From Mesorhizobium huakuii (GTDB taxonomy: Bacteria > Pseudomonadota > Alphaproteobacteria > Rhizobiales > Rhizobiaceae), in the NCBI RefSeq assembly GCF_030160235.1, contig NZ_BSNY01000009.1, positions 1 to 64,000 on the forward strand: DNA of 64,000 bases, given 5' to 3'. This document shows, piece by piece, positions 31,256 to 42,503 of the stretch. The position numbers and the translations under genes were made by a program. Positions within the stretch are counted from its first letter, which is position 1. Each line of letters starts with the position of its first letter. The notes under the pieces were generated by a model. It was not told where the DNA came from. It ran no database searches and saw only the letters and a program-made list of their open reading frames with translations.

Positions 31256-33958
31256 ATGGAGATCGGCGCGGCACGCGAGGTGAGGACCACCTGCCCCTAT
31301 TGCGGGGTGGGCTGCGGCGTGCTGGCAAAGGTCGCCGCGGACAGGCAAGTGTCCGTCCGCGGCGACCCCGATCATCCCGCGAATTTCGGCCGGCTCTGCT
31401 CCAAGGGCTCGGCACTGGCCGAGACCATCGATCTCGACGGCAGGCTGCTCCATCCCGAAATCCACGGCCGCCGGACAGACTGGAACGAGGCGCTCGATCT
31501 CGTCGCCTCGACCTTTTCGCGGACCATCACCGAGCACGGCCCCGATGCCGTCGCCTTCTATGTCTCGGGCCAGCTGCTGACCGAGGATTATTACCTCGCC
31601 AACAAGCTGATGAAAGGTTTTGTCGGCTCGGCCAACATCGACACCAACTCACGCCTCTGCATGGCCTCCTCGGTCGCCGGCCACCGCCGCGCCTTCGGCT
31701 CCGACACGGTGCCGGGAAGCTACGAGGATTTGGAACTTGCCGACCTCATCGTGCTGGTCGGCTCCAACCTCGCCTGGTGCCACCCCGTGCTCTACCAGCG
31801 CATCGCGGCGGCCCGGGAAAAGCGGCCGGAGATGAAGATCGTGCTGGTCGATCCGCGACGCACCATGACATCCGATATCGCCGACATGCATCTGGCGATC
31901 GCGCCCGATGGCGACGTCGCCCTGTTCACCGGCCTGCTCGCCTGGCTCGGCCAGCACAATGCGCTCGACCGCGCCTATGTCACGGCGCACACGACTGGCT
32001 TCGGGCAAGCCCTTTTTGCGGCCTCGGCGCTCGATCTTGCCGGTGTTGCCGCTGCCACAGGCCTCAGCGAAGACGAACTTGGCCGCTTCTACGGCCTTTT
32101 CGCCGCGACCGCGAAGACGGTGACCGTTTACAGCCAGGGCGTGAACCAGTCATCGTCCGGCACGGACAAGGTCAACGCCATCGTCAACTGCCATCTCGCC
32201 ACCGGCCGCCTCGGCAAACCGGGAACCGGCCCGTTCTCGGTGACCGGCCAGCCCAACGCCATGGGCGGCCGCGAGGTCGGCGGCATGGCAAACATGCTCG
32301 CCGCCCATATGGAGATCGAGAACGCCGAGCACCGTGACCGCGTGCGGCGCTTCTGGAGCGCGCCTGACATTGCGCAAAAGCCCGGGCTGAAGGCCGTCGA
32401 AATGTTTCAAGGCGTGGCCGACGGGCGCATCAAGGCGCTGTGGATCATGGCCACCAACCCGGTGGATTCGATGCCGGACGCCGATGCCGTCGAAGCGGCG
32501 ATCAAGGCTTGCCCGTTCGTTGTGGTGTCGGACGTGCTGGCCAGCACGGACACAGTGCGTCACGCCCATGTGCGGCTGCCCGCCACCGCCTGGGGCGAGA
32601 AGGACGGCACCGTCACCAATTCCGAGCGCCGCATCTCGCGCCAGCGGTCGTTTCTGGCGGCGCCCGGCGAGGCGCGGCCCGACTGGTGGATCATCGCGGA
32701 GGTGGCGCGGCGGATGGGATTTGCCGAGGCGTTCGCGCACGAGACGCCGGCGCAGATTTTTGGCGAACACGCCGCCCTGTCCGGGTTCGAGAATGATGGT
32801 GGGCGGGATTTTGATATTGGAGCTTATGCTGGCATCGATGCTGTAAGCTACGCATCGCTCGAGCCATTCCAATGGCCAGCGCCGGAGAGGGCCGTTCAAG
32901 CTGAGCCTCCGCCAGAGCCCGTCGCCTCGACCGAACGCCACCCCATCCGTTTCTTCGCCAGCGGCCATTTTTACACGCCCGACCGCAAGGCGCGTTTCAT
33001 CGCCATCCGTCCCATCACGGAAACCCGCACCACGCCCGACTTCCCGCTCGTCCTCAACACCGGCCGCATCCGCGACCACTGGCACACCATGACGCGCACC
33101 GGAAAAAGCCCGCGTCTGTCCCAGCACATCGCCGAGCCCTTCGTCGAAATCCACCCCGCGGACGCGCAGCACCACGGCATCGGCGACGCCGACATCGTGC
33201 GTGTCTCCAGCCCGCGCGGCGACGTCCTGGTCCGCGCCCTGATCACGCCCCGCCAACGCCAGGGCGGCGTCTTCGCGCCGATGCACTGGACCGATCAGTT
33301 CGCGGCTAAGGGCCGGCTCGACGTATTGACCGCACCGCTCGTCGATCCGGTCTCCGGCCAGCCCGCGTTGAAACATGTCGCGGCCCACATCGAGAGATTT
33401 GCCGCAAAGGCCTTTGGTTTCGCCGTGATGCGCCAGAAGCCGGAACGGGTTGACGCAAGCTACTGGGCGGTTGCCAGGTGCCGAGGCGGATGGCGGGTCG
33501 AGCTCGCCTTTGCCGACGCCACCGACTGGACGGCCTTCGCCGGCTCGCTCTTCGAGGCTCCCTCGGCCGAAATGCTCGCCTATCACGACCGCGACGCCGG
33601 CCAGCACCGCATCGCCGCCTTCGACGGCGAGCACCTTGTCGGCGCCCTGTTCGTCGCGCCGGGCCCGGTCGCGGTGTCGCGCGGCTGGGCAGTCGAACAG
33701 CTCGAAGAGGTCCACGCCAGCCAGCGCGAGCGCTTCAGGATCGTCGCCGGCCGCGCCGGCGCCGATCGGCCGGACGCCGGTGCCACCGTCTGCTCCTGTT
33801 TCAACGTCGGAGCCAACCAGATCGTGGCGGCGGTGGCAGCCGGCTGCACCACCGTCGAAGCCATCGGCGGCGCGCTGAAGGCCGGCACCAATTGCGGCTC
33901 CTGCCGGTCCGAGATCCGCGCCCTCATCCAGGCTGGCCGCGTTCAAGCGGCCGAGTGA
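31256..33958 (+). CDS. nasA: Assimilatory nitrate reductase catalytic subunit
   Basis: A 900-residue cytosolic molybdoenzyme reducing nitrate to nitrite. The N-terminal [4Fe-4S] site is CPYCGVGCG ... FGRLCSKG. The molybdopterin domains show CMASSVAGHRRAFGSD, NLAWCHPVLYQR and GQPNAMGGREVGGMANML, and the dinucleotide-binding C-terminal domain has NTGRIRDHWHTMTRTG. An extra C-terminal BFD-like [2Fe-2S] module (about residues 843-890; CSCFNVG ... GTNCGSCRSEI) is fused, as in Klebsiella-type NasA. It begins two bases after the nirD stop and ends the operon. No separate electron-transfer subunit (NasB-like) is encoded nearby. Confidence 0.95.
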   Translation: MEIGAAREVRTTCPYCGVGCGVLAKVAADRQVSVRGDPDHPANFGRLCSKGSALAETIDLDGRLLHPEIHGRRTDWNEALDLVASTFSRTITEHGPDAVAFYVSGQLLTEDYYLANKLMKGFVGSANIDTNSRLCMASSVAGHRRAFGSDTVPGSYEDLELADLIVLVGSNLAWCHPVLYQRIAAAREKRPEMKIVLVDPRRTMTSDIADMHLAIAPDGDVALFTGLLAWLGQHNALDRAYVTAHTTGFGQALFAASALDLAGVAAATGLSEDELGRFYGLFAATAKTVTVYSQGVNQSSSGTDKVNAIVNCHLATGRLGKPGTGPFSVTGQPNAMGGREVGGMANMLAAHMEIENAEHRDRVRRFWSAPDIAQKPGLKAVEMFQGVADGRIKALWIMATNPVDSMPDADAVEAAIKACPFVVVSDVLASTDTVRHAHVRLPATAWGEKDGTVTNSERRISRQRSFLAAPGEARPDWWIIAEVARRMGFAEAFAHETPAQIFGEHAALSGFENDGGRDFDIGAYAGIDAVSYASLEPFQWPAPERAVQAEPPPEPVASTERHPIRFFASGHFYTPDRKARFIAIRPITETRTTPDFPLVLNTGRIRDHWHTMTRTGKSPRLSQHIAEPFVEIHPADAQHHGIGDADIVRVSSPRGDVLVRALITPRQRQGGVFAPMHWTDQFAAKGRLDVLTAPLVDPVSGQPALKHVAAHIERFAAKAFGFAVMRQKPERVDASYWAVARCRGGWRVELAFADATDWTAFAGSLFEAPSAEMLAYHDRDAGQHRIAAFDGEHLVGALFVAPGPVAVSRGWAVEQLEEVHASQRERFRIVAGRAGADRPDAGATVCSCFNVGANQIVAAVAAGCTTVEAIGGALKAGTNCGSCRSEIRALIQAGRVQAAE

Positions 33959-34071
33959 GCAGCAATCTGAGGCGATTGAGCAGTCCGCAGACCGCGCCAA
34001 ACCTGTCCAACTGTTAATTCGACTTCGCCAGGCTTCGGTCATATTGGTTGATGGGGGTGAAAGATGCCACC

Positions 34072-35451
34072 ATGGACCAGCAATTGGAAATGCCCCTGCA
34101 GACGACCGTCGCGCCACGCCGTTCGCGTCGCTGGATTCCCTGGCTGATCTTCATTGCCATTGTCGCCGCAACAGGCGCCTATCTCTATCAGCGTCCGCAT
34201 GTCGAGGCGAGGCAACCCGGCGGCAGGCGCGGCGCGCAACCGACGACGATCGGCGCCGCCGTCGTCGAAAAGGGTCCGATAGACGTCACCCTCAACGCGC
34301 TTGGCACGGTAACGTCGCTCTCCACCGTCACCGTCAAGCCGCAGGTCACCGGCCCGCTCACCCAGGTGAATTTCAAGGAGGGCCAGGACGTCAGGAAGGG
34401 CGACCTGCTGGCCGAGATCGATCCCCGCCCCTACCAGGCAGCGCTCGCCCAGGCCCAGGGCCAGCTGGTGCGCGACCAGGCCATGCTCAGGGATGCCCAG
34501 CTCGACCTCGTCCGCGACCAGAAGCTGGTGGCGCAAGGCGCGGCGACACCGCAGACCCTCGACGCGCAGGTCGCCCTTGTCACGCAGGACCAGGGCTCCG
34601 TCCAGGTCGACCAGGCGATGATACAGACCGCCACCCTCAATCTCGACTATTGCCGCATCCTGGCTCCCGTCGACGGACGGGCCGGTCTGCGCCAGGTCGA
34701 TCAGGGCAATTACGTCACCCCCGGCGATGCCAACGGCATCGTCATCATCACCCAGGTTCAGCCGATCAGTGTGCTGTTCACCGTGCCCGAGGATGAACTG
34801 CCCGCAATCGCGCAGCGCATGCAGCAGGGCGCCATACTGCCCACTTCAGCCTTCGACCGCGCTGGAGCCAAGAAGCTCGCCGACGGCCAGCTCGAAACGT
34901 TCGACAGCCAGATCGACCCGAGCACCGGCACCATCAAGCTGCGGGCGGGCTTCGCCAACGAGGCGCGGGTCCTCTATCCGAACCAGTTCGTCAACGTCGC
35001 GCTTCTCGTCGACGAGCATAAGGACGCGGCCATCGCCCCGATCGCGGCGATCCAGCGCGGCCTGCCCGGCACTTTCGTCTATCTGGTCAACCCCGACAGC
35101 ACGGTCGCCGTGCGCAAGGTCACGCTTGGCGTCACCAATGGCGAACGCGTCGAGATCCTCGCCGGCCTGAATCCGGGCGACCGCGTCGTCGTCGACGGCG
35201 CCGACAAGCTCCGCGACGGCGCCCACGTCAACCTTCAGCAGGACGGCCAGGCGCCGGCACCGGCACAACCCTCGGCACCGGCCACGGCGCAGTCACCGGC
35301 ATCGGCTGCCGCGCCAGCCGGGACAGAGCCTCAGTCACAGTCATCGGCGCCGGACCAGCCCGCATCGGCTACGCCAAAGCCGGATGATACGAGCAGGCGC
35401 AAGGGCCAGGGCCGCAAGCATCGTCACGCGGAGTCCGGGCAGCAGCAATGA
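34072..35451 (+). CDS. mdtA: RND efflux periplasmic adaptor (MdtA-like)
   Basis: A 459-residue membrane fusion protein. One N-terminal helix ([20 protein letters not shown]) is followed by the lipoyl halves [23 protein letters not shown] and [21 protein letters not shown] around a coiled-coil hairpin, then the beta-barrel domain ([29 protein letters not shown]). The tail of some 70 residues is a Pro/Ala/Ser/Gln-rich, then basic, linker, longer than in enteric MdtA. The start with GGGGGTGA 11 bases upstream is chosen; an ATG at 34051 is possible. The stop overlaps the mdtB start as ATGA. No two-component regulator (BaeSR-like) accompanies the genes. Confidence 0.9.
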   Translation: MDQQLEMPLQTTVAPRRSRRWIPWLIFIAIVAATGAYLYQRPHVEARQPGGRRGAQPTTIGAAVVEKGPIDVTLNALGTVTSLSTVTVKPQVTGPLTQVNFKEGQDVRKGDLLAEIDPRPYQAALAQAQGQLVRDQAMLRDAQLDLVRDQKLVAQGAATPQTLDAQVALVTQDQGSVQVDQAMIQTATLNLDYCRILAPVDGRAGLRQVDQGNYVTPGDANGIVIITQVQPISVLFTVPEDELPAIAQRMQQGAILPTSAFDRAGAKKLADGQLETFDSQIDPSTGTIKLRAGFANEARVLYPNQFVNVALLVDEHKDAAIAPIAAIQRGLPGTFVYLVNPDSTVAVRKVTLGVTNGERVEILAGLNPGDRVVVDGADKLRDGAHVNLQQDGQAPAPAQPSAPATAQSPASAAAPAGTEPQSQSSAPDQPASATPKPDDTSRRKGQGRKHRHAESGQQQ

Positions 35452-38400
35452 GCCCGTCGCGCGCTTTCATCCTGCGGCCGGTGGCGACATCGCTGTTCAT
35501 GGTCGCCATCATGCTGTCCGGCCTATTGGCCTATCGCTATCTGCCCGTCTCCGCCCTGCCCGAGGTCGACTATCCGACCATCCAGGTGCAGACCTTCTAT
35601 CCCGGCGCCAGCCCCGACGTCATGACCTCCTCGGTCACCGCGCCGCTGGAGGTCCAGCTCGGCCAGATCGCCAACCTCAACCAGATGAACTCGGTAAGCT
35701 CGGCCGGGTCCTCGGTCATAACGTTGCAGTTCAGCCTGGCGATCTCGCTGGATGTCGCCGAGCAGGAGGTGCAGGCCGCCATCAACGCCGCCGGCAATCT
35801 TTTGCCGGCCGACCTGCCGGCGCCGCCGATCTACGCCAAGGTCAATCCGGCCGACGCCCCGGTGCTGACGCTGGGCCTGACCTCGGCTACGATGCCGCTG
35901 CGCGACGTGCAGCAGCTTGCCGACACCAGGCTGGCGCAGAAGATATCGCAGATGCCGGGCGTCGGCCTGGTCAGCCTCAGCGGCGGCCAACGGCCTGCCG
36001 TGCGCGTCCAGGCCGATCCGCGCAAGCTCGCCGCCTACGGCCTCAATCTCGACGATCTGCGCACCACTTTGGGCAGCGCCAACGTCAACACGCCGAAGGG
36101 CAATTTCGACGGGCCGTCGCGCGCCTACACCATCAACGCCAACGACCAGTTGAAGAGCGCCGGTGAATACAATTCGCTGATCGTCGCCTACAAGGACGGC
36201 GCGCCCGTTCGGCTGAGCGATGTGGCCGATGTGGTCGACGCCACCGAGAACAACCGGCTGGCCGCGTGGATGAACGGCACGCCGGCGATCATCCTAAACA
36301 TCCAGCGCCAGCCCGGCGCCAACGTCATCGACGTGGTCGATCGCATCAAGGCGCTGCTGCCGCAGCTCCAGGCCTCGCTGCCGAATGCCATCGACGTGAA
36401 GGTGCTGACCGACCGCACCACCACCATCCGCGCCTCGGTGCGTGACGTCGAATACGAGCTGACGCTGTCGATCATGCTGGTCGTGCTGGTCATTTTCGTC
36501 TTCCTGCGCAGCGCGCGCGCCACGCTGATCCCGAGCCTGTCGGTGCCCCTGTCGCTGGTCGGCACGCTTGGCGTCATGTACCTCTTCGGCTTCAGCCTCG
36601 ACAATCTGTCTCTGATGGCGCTGACCATCGCCACCGGCTTCGTCGTCGATGACGCCATCGTCGTCATCGAGAATGTCGCGCGCTATGTCGAGGAAGGCGC
36701 GACGCCGCTGCAGGCGGCGCTGAAAGGCTCGCAGCAGATCGGCTTCACCATCATCTCGCTGACCGTTTCGCTGATCGCGGTGCTGATCCCGCTCCTGTTC
36801 ATGGGCGATGTCGTCGGCCGGCTGTTCCGCGAGTTCTCCATCACGCTCGCCACCACCATCCTGATCTCGGCCGTGGTGTCGCTGACGCTGGTGCCGATGG
36901 CCTGCGCCAAGCTGCTCAAGCCGGCGGCGGCGGTGCGCGAGAACGCCCTGCAGCGCGCCAGCCGCGACTTCTTCGACTGGGTGATCCGCGGCTATGGCCG
37001 GGCGCTGACCTGGGTGCTCGACCGGCAGACGCTGATGCTCGTGGTGGCGGCGGCCACCCTGGTGCTGACGGCGGCGCTCTATGTGATCATCCCCAAGGGG
37101 TTCTTCCCGGTGCAGGACACCGGCGTCATCCAGGCCATATCAGAGGCGCCGCAGTCGATCTCCTATGCCGCGATGGCTGGGCGCCAGCAGCGGCTGGCCG
37201 CCATCATCCTTAGGGATCCCGACGTCGACAGCCTGTCTTCCTTTATCGGCGTTGACGGCACCAACACCACGATGAATGTCGGCCGCATCCTGATCAACCT
37301 CAAGCCGCATGAACAGCGCGGCGCTGATATCACCGAGGTCATCGCGCGACTGAAACAGGAAGCCGGCGCCGTGGCCGGTGTCACGCTCTACATGCAGCCG
37401 GTGCAGGACCTGACCATCGACGGCCAGGTCAGCCGCACCCAGTATCAATTCGTGCTCCAGGACGCCAATGCCGACGAACTGGGAGAATGGACGCCGAAGT
37501 TGCTCGCCAGGCTGAACACGCTGCCGCAGCTCGCCGATGTCGCCAGCGACCTGTCGAACAGCGGCCTTGCCGTCTTTGTCGACATCGACCGCGACCAGGC
37601 CGCCCGCTTCGGCATCACGCCGGCAACGGTCGACAACGCGCTCTACGATGCTTTCGGCCAGCGCATGGTCTCGACCATCTACACCACGTCAAGCCAGTCC
37701 CGCGTCATTCTCGAAGCCGCCCCGTCCGAACAGGATTCGCTCAAGGCGCTCTCCTCGGTCTACCTGCCCTCATCGACGGGCGGCGCCCCGGTGCCGCTGT
37801 CGGTGGTGGCGACCACCCATGTCGCCACCACGCCGCTGCAGATCATCCATATGGGGCAATTCCCCGCCACCACCGTCTCGTTCAACCTGGCGCCTGGCGT
37901 CTCGCTCGGCGAGGCCGTCACCGCGATCCAGCAGGCGCGGGCCGACATCGGCATGCCGCTTAGCATAGTCACCAGCTTCCAGGGCGCCGCGCGTGCCTTC
38001 CAGGCTTCGCTCGACAACACGCTGTTCCTGATCCTGGCGGCTGTGATCACTGTCTACATCGTGCTCGGCGTGCTCTATGAGAGCTTCATCCATCCGATCA
38101 CCATCCTGTCGACACTGCCTTCGGCCGGCATCGGCGCGCTGCTGGCGCTGATGATCGCCGGCCAGCACCTGACCATCATCTCGATCATCGGCATCATCCT
38201 CTTGATCGGCGTGGTCAAGAAGAACGCCATCATGATGATCGACTTCGCCCTCGACGCGCAGCGCCATGAAGGCAAGACGCCGCGCGAGGCGATCTACCAG
38301 GCCTGCCTGCTGCGCTTCCGCCCGATCCTGATGACGACGCTGGCGGCGATGCTGGGCGCATTGCCGCTGATGCTGGGCACCGGCGTCGGCTCGGAACTGC

Positions 38401-38564
38401 GCCATCCCCTGGGCGTCTCCATTGTCGGCGGCCTGTTGCTCAGCCAGTTGCTGACGCTGTTCACCACGCCGGTGATCTATCTCTGGTTCGACCGCCTCGC
38501 CGCTCGTCTGCGCGGCGTCGAACCCAACCTTCCTCACGCTCATGGCGCGGACGCCAGGCCATGA
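35448..38564 (+). CDS. mdtB: RND multidrug efflux transporter subunit (MdtB-like)
   Basis: A 1038-residue resistance-nodulation-division pump subunit of the inner membrane, driven by protons. It opens with [20 protein letters not shown] and [25 protein letters not shown]. The central helices contain [21 protein letters not shown] with the proton-relay Asp pair. The second half repeats the fold, ending in helices near [21 protein letters not shown]. In MdtBC systems two B and one C subunits form the trimer. Coupled by four-base overlaps at both ends. Confidence 0.93.
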   Translation: MSPSRAFILRPVATSLFMVAIMLSGLLAYRYLPVSALPEVDYPTIQVQTFYPGASPDVMTSSVTAPLEVQLGQIANLNQMNSVSSAGSSVITLQFSLAISLDVAEQEVQAAINAAGNLLPADLPAPPIYAKVNPADAPVLTLGLTSATMPLRDVQQLADTRLAQKISQMPGVGLVSLSGGQRPAVRVQADPRKLAAYGLNLDDLRTTLGSANVNTPKGNFDGPSRAYTINANDQLKSAGEYNSLIVAYKDGAPVRLSDVADVVDATENNRLAAWMNGTPAIILNIQRQPGANVIDVVDRIKALLPQLQASLPNAIDVKVLTDRTTTIRASVRDVEYELTLSIMLVVLVIFVFLRSARATLIPSLSVPLSLVGTLGVMYLFGFSLDNLSLMALTIATGFVVDDAIVVIENVARYVEEGATPLQAALKGSQQIGFTIISLTVSLIAVLIPLLFMGDVVGRLFREFSITLATTILISAVVSLTLVPMACAKLLKPAAAVRENALQRASRDFFDWVIRGYGRALTWVLDRQTLMLVVAAATLVLTAALYVIIPKGFFPVQDTGVIQAISEAPQSISYAAMAGRQQRLAAIILRDPDVDSLSSFIGVDGTNTTMNVGRILINLKPHEQRGADITEVIARLKQEAGAVAGVTLYMQPVQDLTIDGQVSRTQYQFVLQDANADELGEWTPKLLARLNTLPQLADVASDLSNSGLAVFVDIDRDQAARFGITPATVDNALYDAFGQRMVSTIYTTSSQSRVILEAAPSEQDSLKALSSVYLPSSTGGAPVPLSVVATTHVATTPLQIIHMGQFPATTVSFNLAPGVSLGEAVTAIQQARADIGMPLSIVTSFQGAARAFQASLDNTLFLILAAVITVYIVLGVLYESFIHPITILSTLPSAGIGALLALMIAGQHLTIISIIGIILLIGVVKKNAIMMIDFALDAQRHEGKTPREAIYQACLLRFRPILMTTLAAMLGALPLMLGTGVGSELRHPLGVSIVGGLLLSQLLTLFTTPVIYLWFDRLAARLRGVEPNLPHAHGADARP

Positions 38565-41500
38565 ACCTGTCGGTCCCCTTCATCCGGCGGCCGGTGGCGA
38601 CGACGCTGCTGACCTTCGGCCTGCTGGCGGCCGGGCTGGTGGCGTTTCCGCAATTGCCGGTGGCGCCGCTGCCGGCGGTCGACTACCCCGTCATCTCGGT
38701 GACGGCCTCGCTGCCGGGCGCCAGTCCCCAGGTGGTGGCCAACACCGTCGCCAGCCCGCTCGAGCGGCATCTCGGTCAAATCGCCGACGTCAACGAAATG
38801 ACCTCGTCGAGCAGCGTCGGCAGCGCCCGCATCACTTTGCAGTTCGGGCTGGATCGCGACATTGACGGCGCCGCGCGTGACGTCCAGGCGGCGATCAACG
38901 CCGCGCGCGCCGACCTGCCGTCCAGCCTGCGTTCCAACCCGACCTATCGCAAGGTCAATCCAGCCGACGCCCCGATCCTCGTCCTGTCCATGACATCGGA
39001 CACGCTGTCCAAGGGCCAGCTCTTCGATGCCGCCAGCACCGTGCTGGCGCAGAAACTCTCGCAGGTCGACGGCGTCGGCGAGGTGTCGGTGGGCGGAAGC
39101 TCGTTGCCGGCGGTGCGCGTCGAGCTCAACCCGCAGGTGCTCTACGACTACGGCATCGGGCTGGAGGATGTGCGCGCAGCGCTCGCCTCGGCCAATGCCC
39201 ACAGTCCCAAGGGCGCCATCGATGTCGGCGACCAGCGCTACCAGATCTACGCCAATGACCAGGCCAGCCAGGCGGACGCCTACCGCTCGCTGATCGTCGC
39301 CTACCGCAATGGCGCGCCGGTCCGGCTTTCCGATGTCGGCCAGGTCAGTGATTCCGTCGAGAACATCCGCAATGCCGGTCTCGCCAACGGCAAGCCGGGC
39401 GTGCTGATCATCCTCAACCGCTCGCCCAACGCCAACATCATCGCGACGGTCGACCGGGTGAAGGCGCTGCTGCCGTCGCTGCGGGCCTCGATCTCGCCCG
39501 CCATCGAACTGTCGCTGGCGGTCGATCGCTCGACCACCATCCGCGCCTCGCTGAGCGAGGTCGCGCAGACGCTGGTGATCGCCATCGGCCTGGTGATCCT
39601 CGTCGTCTTCGCCTTCCTGCGCGACGTGCGCTCGGCGCTGGTGCCGATCGTGGCCGTACCTGTATCCCTGGTTGGCACGCTTGGCGTCATCTACCTGCTC
39701 GGCTTCAGCATCGACAATCTGTCGCTGATGGCGATGACGGTGGCCACCGGCTTCGTCGTCGACGACGCCATCGTCGTGCTGGAGAACATCGCCCGCCACA
39801 CCGCTTCCGGCATGGGCCGCATGGAGGCGGCGATCAAGGGTTCCCAAGAGGTCGGCTTCACCGTGCTCTCGATGAGCCTGTCGCTGATCGCGGTCTTCAT
39901 CCCGATCCTGCTGATGGGCGGCATCGTCGGCCGGCTGTTCCGCGAATTCGCCGTCACGCTGTCGGCGGCGATCCTGGTCTCGCTCGCAATATCGCTGACC
40001 ACCACGCCGATGATGTGCTCGATCCTGTTGCGCCCCGAGGGAAAACGCGAGCACGGCCGGCTCTACCGCTTCAGCGAACGCATCTTCGAGGCCATGCTGG
40101 GATTCTACCGCCGATCGCTATCCTGGGCACTCGACAATCCGCTGCTGGTCATGGCGGTGCTGGCAGCCACGCTCTGCCTCAATGGCTACCTCTATGTCAC
40201 CATCCCAAAAGGTTTCTTCCCGCAGCAGGATACGGGACGGCTGACCGGTTCGATCCAGGCCGACCAGGCGACCTCCTTCCAGTCGATGTCGCAAAAGCTC
40301 AGCCAGTTCGCCGGCATCGTGGGCAAGGATCCGGCCGTCGACGCCGCGGTCGGCTTCACCGGCGGCGGCCAGACCAATTCCGGCTTCATGTTCGTGTCGC
40401 TGAAGCCGTTGGCCGAGCGCAAGATCTCGGCCGACCAGGTCATCGCCAGGCTGCGGCCCAAACTGGCTGGTGTGCCGGGCGCCACGCTCTTCCTGCAGGC
40501 GGTGCAGGATATCCGTGTCGGCGGGCGGCAATCGAACGCGCAGTACCAGTACACCTTGCAAGGTGACAGTTTCGACGAACTGGCGGAGTGGGCGCCGAAG
40601 CTAGCGGCGGCGCTGCAGACGGAGCCCAGGCTGACCGACGTCAACTCCGACCAGCAGAACAAGGGCCTGGAAGCCGATGTCACCATCGACCGCGATACGG
40701 CAACGCGCCTTGGAATCACGGCCAGCCAGATCGACAACACGCTCTACGACGCCTTCGGCCAACGCCAGGTCTCGACCATCTATGTCCAGCGCAACCAGTA
40801 TCACGTGATCATGGAAGTGGCGCCGCGATACTGGCAGAATCCGGACGCGCTTCAGAAGGTCTATGTCAGCACGTCCGGCGGCTCCGTGCATGGTTCGCAG
40901 GCGAGCAATGCGGTTGCCGGCACATTCGTTGCACCAGGCCGGTCGGCCAACGCCCAGTCGGTCGCCGCCGACGCGGCGCGCAACCAGGCCAACAATTCCA
41001 TCACCAGCACTGGCAGGACGGCGGCCTCGACCGGCTCGGCGGTCAGCACCGGAGCCGAGACCATGGTGCCGTTGTCGGCCGTCGCGCATTACGGCCCCGG
41101 CAGCACGCCGCTGTCGGTCAACCACCAGGGCCTGTTCGTCGCCACCACCCTGTCCTTCAACCTGGCGCCGGGCGTCGCGCTCAGCGAGGGCGTCGCGGCC
41201 ATCAACGCGGCCGCCGACCGCATCGGCATGCCGGCCACCATCCATGGCAGCTTCCAGGGCACGGCGCGCGTCTTCCAGGACTCGCTCTCCGACCAGCCGC
41301 TGCTGATCCTTGCCGCGCTGATCGCCGTCTATGTCGTGCTGGGCATTCTCTACGAAAGCTACGCGCACCCGCTGACCATTCTGTCGACCTTGCCGTCGGC
41401 CGGCGTCGGCGCCTTGCTGGCGCTGACCCTGTTCAACACCGAGTTCTCGATCATGGCGCTGATCGGCATCATCCTCTTGATCGGCATCGTCAAGAAGAAC

Positions 41501-41845
41501 GCGATCATGATGATCGACTTCGCGCTGGCCGCGGAGCGCAACGAGAACAAATCGGCGCATGACGCCATCCACCAGGCATGCCTGCTGCGATTCCGCCCGA
41601 TCATGATGACGACCATGGCGGCGCTGTTCGGCGCCGTGCCGCTGGCGATCGGCCTTGGCGAAGGCGCGGAGCTGCGTCAGCCGCTCGGCATCGCCATCGT
41701 CGGCGGCCTGATCCTGAGCCAGATCCTGACCCTCTACACGACACCGGTCATCTACATCTATGTCGATCGCTTCAGCCGCTGGTGCCGGCGCCTGCGTTCG
41801 CGGAACCGGTACCCCTGGCAGGCAAATGTGCAACCGGGAGAGTGA
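38561..41845 (+). CDS. mdtC: RND multidrug efflux transporter subunit (MdtC-like)
   Basis: A 1094-residue RND subunit paralogous to the preceding gene, with [20 protein letters not shown] at its start, [17 protein letters not shown] in the membrane core and [21 protein letters not shown] near the end. It overlaps mdtB by four bases. It is about 55 residues longer than MdtB; the surplus is one Ser/Ala/Thr/Asn-rich insertion (about residues 767-833, [16 protein letters not shown] to [10 protein letters not shown]) where MdtB has a short SSTGG turn in the periplasmic porter region. The outer-membrane channel is not encoded here. Confidence 0.93.
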   Translation: MNLSVPFIRRPVATTLLTFGLLAAGLVAFPQLPVAPLPAVDYPVISVTASLPGASPQVVANTVASPLERHLGQIADVNEMTSSSSVGSARITLQFGLDRDIDGAARDVQAAINAARADLPSSLRSNPTYRKVNPADAPILVLSMTSDTLSKGQLFDAASTVLAQKLSQVDGVGEVSVGGSSLPAVRVELNPQVLYDYGIGLEDVRAALASANAHSPKGAIDVGDQRYQIYANDQASQADAYRSLIVAYRNGAPVRLSDVGQVSDSVENIRNAGLANGKPGVLIILNRSPNANIIATVDRVKALLPSLRASISPAIELSLAVDRSTTIRASLSEVAQTLVIAIGLVILVVFAFLRDVRSALVPIVAVPVSLVGTLGVIYLLGFSIDNLSLMAMTVATGFVVDDAIVVLENIARHTASGMGRMEAAIKGSQEVGFTVLSMSLSLIAVFIPILLMGGIVGRLFREFAVTLSAAILVSLAISLTTTPMMCSILLRPEGKREHGRLYRFSERIFEAMLGFYRRSLSWALDNPLLVMAVLAATLCLNGYLYVTIPKGFFPQQDTGRLTGSIQADQATSFQSMSQKLSQFAGIVGKDPAVDAAVGFTGGGQTNSGFMFVSLKPLAERKISADQVIARLRPKLAGVPGATLFLQAVQDIRVGGRQSNAQYQYTLQGDSFDELAEWAPKLAAALQTEPRLTDVNSDQQNKGLEADVTIDRDTATRLGITASQIDNTLYDAFGQRQVSTIYVQRNQYHVIMEVAPRYWQNPDALQKVYVSTSGGSVHGSQASNAVAGTFVAPGRSANAQSVAADAARNQANNSITSTGRTAASTGSAVSTGAETMVPLSAVAHYGPGSTPLSVNHQGLFVATTLSFNLAPGVALSEGVAAINAAADRIGMPATIHGSFQGTARVFQDSLSDQPLLILAALIAVYVVLGILYESYAHPLTILSTLPSAGVGALLALTLFNTEFSIMALIGIILLIGIVKKNAIMMIDFALAAERNENKSAHDAIHQACLLRFRPIMMTTMAALFGAVPLAIGLGEGAELRQPLGIAIVGGLILSQILTLYTTPVIYIYVDRFSRWCRRLRSRNRYPWQANVQPGE

Positions 41846-42040
41846 GCCGGCTCTCTCCGCCGATCACAAACTGTCAACTTTGCGTTCCTTGCCGTTTAAC
41901 GGTTCGGAAGGCCCCTATATCGAGGATACGGGCCACGAACCGCCGGCGATGAGAGGATCATCGCGACGCGACGGGAGCAGATTGCCCGCGATCGGAAAGC
42001 GATAGCCTTACCGCTTTTCCCGTTGAAGGGAGGCGCGACC

Positions 42041-42415
42041 ATGCGCAATTTTACACCGAAGATCATCGCAATCGCATCGCTTCTGGCAGCGGTGCCACTA
42101 TCGAGCGCCTACGCAGTGCATCGCCACCGGGCCGAACCGGGCGGCATGTCCGTCGAGGCAAGGGCGGTCCTGGACCAGTTGCAGGGCGTCAAGCAAGGGA
42201 TTGTCGAGGCCATGGACGCCAAGGCGATCACCCCGCAGCAGGAGCATGATCTGATGATGCAAGCCGACAGCATCCATCGCTCGGCCACGGGTGGCGGCGC
42301 ATACCAGAGCTTGCTCGGTCAGATCGAGAAGCTGGACCAGCAACTGCAGGTCGATACGGGCGGCGGCACATACATGGGCGACGGCTCCGATGGCGGCTAT
42401 TACCCGAATGGCTGA
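42041..42415 (+). CDS. Small exported protein of unknown function
   Basis: A 124-residue protein with AAGGGAGG seven bases before the ATG. The signal peptide (MRNFTPKIIAIASLLAAVP ... SSAYA) is followed by a helical region (EARAVLDQLQGVKQGIVEAMDAKAI, EHDLMMQADSIHRSA, QSLLGQIEKLDQQL) and a Gly/Asp/Tyr-rich tail (GGGTYMGDGSDGGYY). The helices could form a small coiled coil in the periplasm. No family recognised. A strong terminator follows. Confidence 0.8.
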   Translation: MRNFTPKIIAIASLLAAVPLSSAYAVHRHRAEPGGMSVEARAVLDQLQGVKQGIVEAMDAKAITPQQEHDLMMQADSIHRSATGGGAYQSLLGQIEKLDQQLQVDTGGGTYMGDGSDGGYYPNG

Positions 42416-42436
42416 CGCGGACCGCTCATGATCGCT

Positions 42437-42471
42437 CGGCGCCCCAGACAGGTTTCGGGGCGCCGGTTTTT
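42437..42471 (+). terminator. Rho-independent terminator
   Basis: CGGCGCCCC (42437-42445) pairs perfectly with GGGGCGCCG (42457-42465), followed by G and five T residues. It ends the small exported protein gene and separates it from the convergent tpsA-like gene. Confidence 0.9.
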
Positions 42472-42503
42472 CCATTCGACGCTGGCGTAAGCAAGGCCAA
42501 AGC

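Noticed and set aside
38540-40054. A 504-codon minus-strand frame opposite mdtC, rich in His, Asp, Arg and Gln
   Set aside because: Composition is that of a shadow of GC-rich coding DNA; it overlaps mdtC entirely and has no motif.
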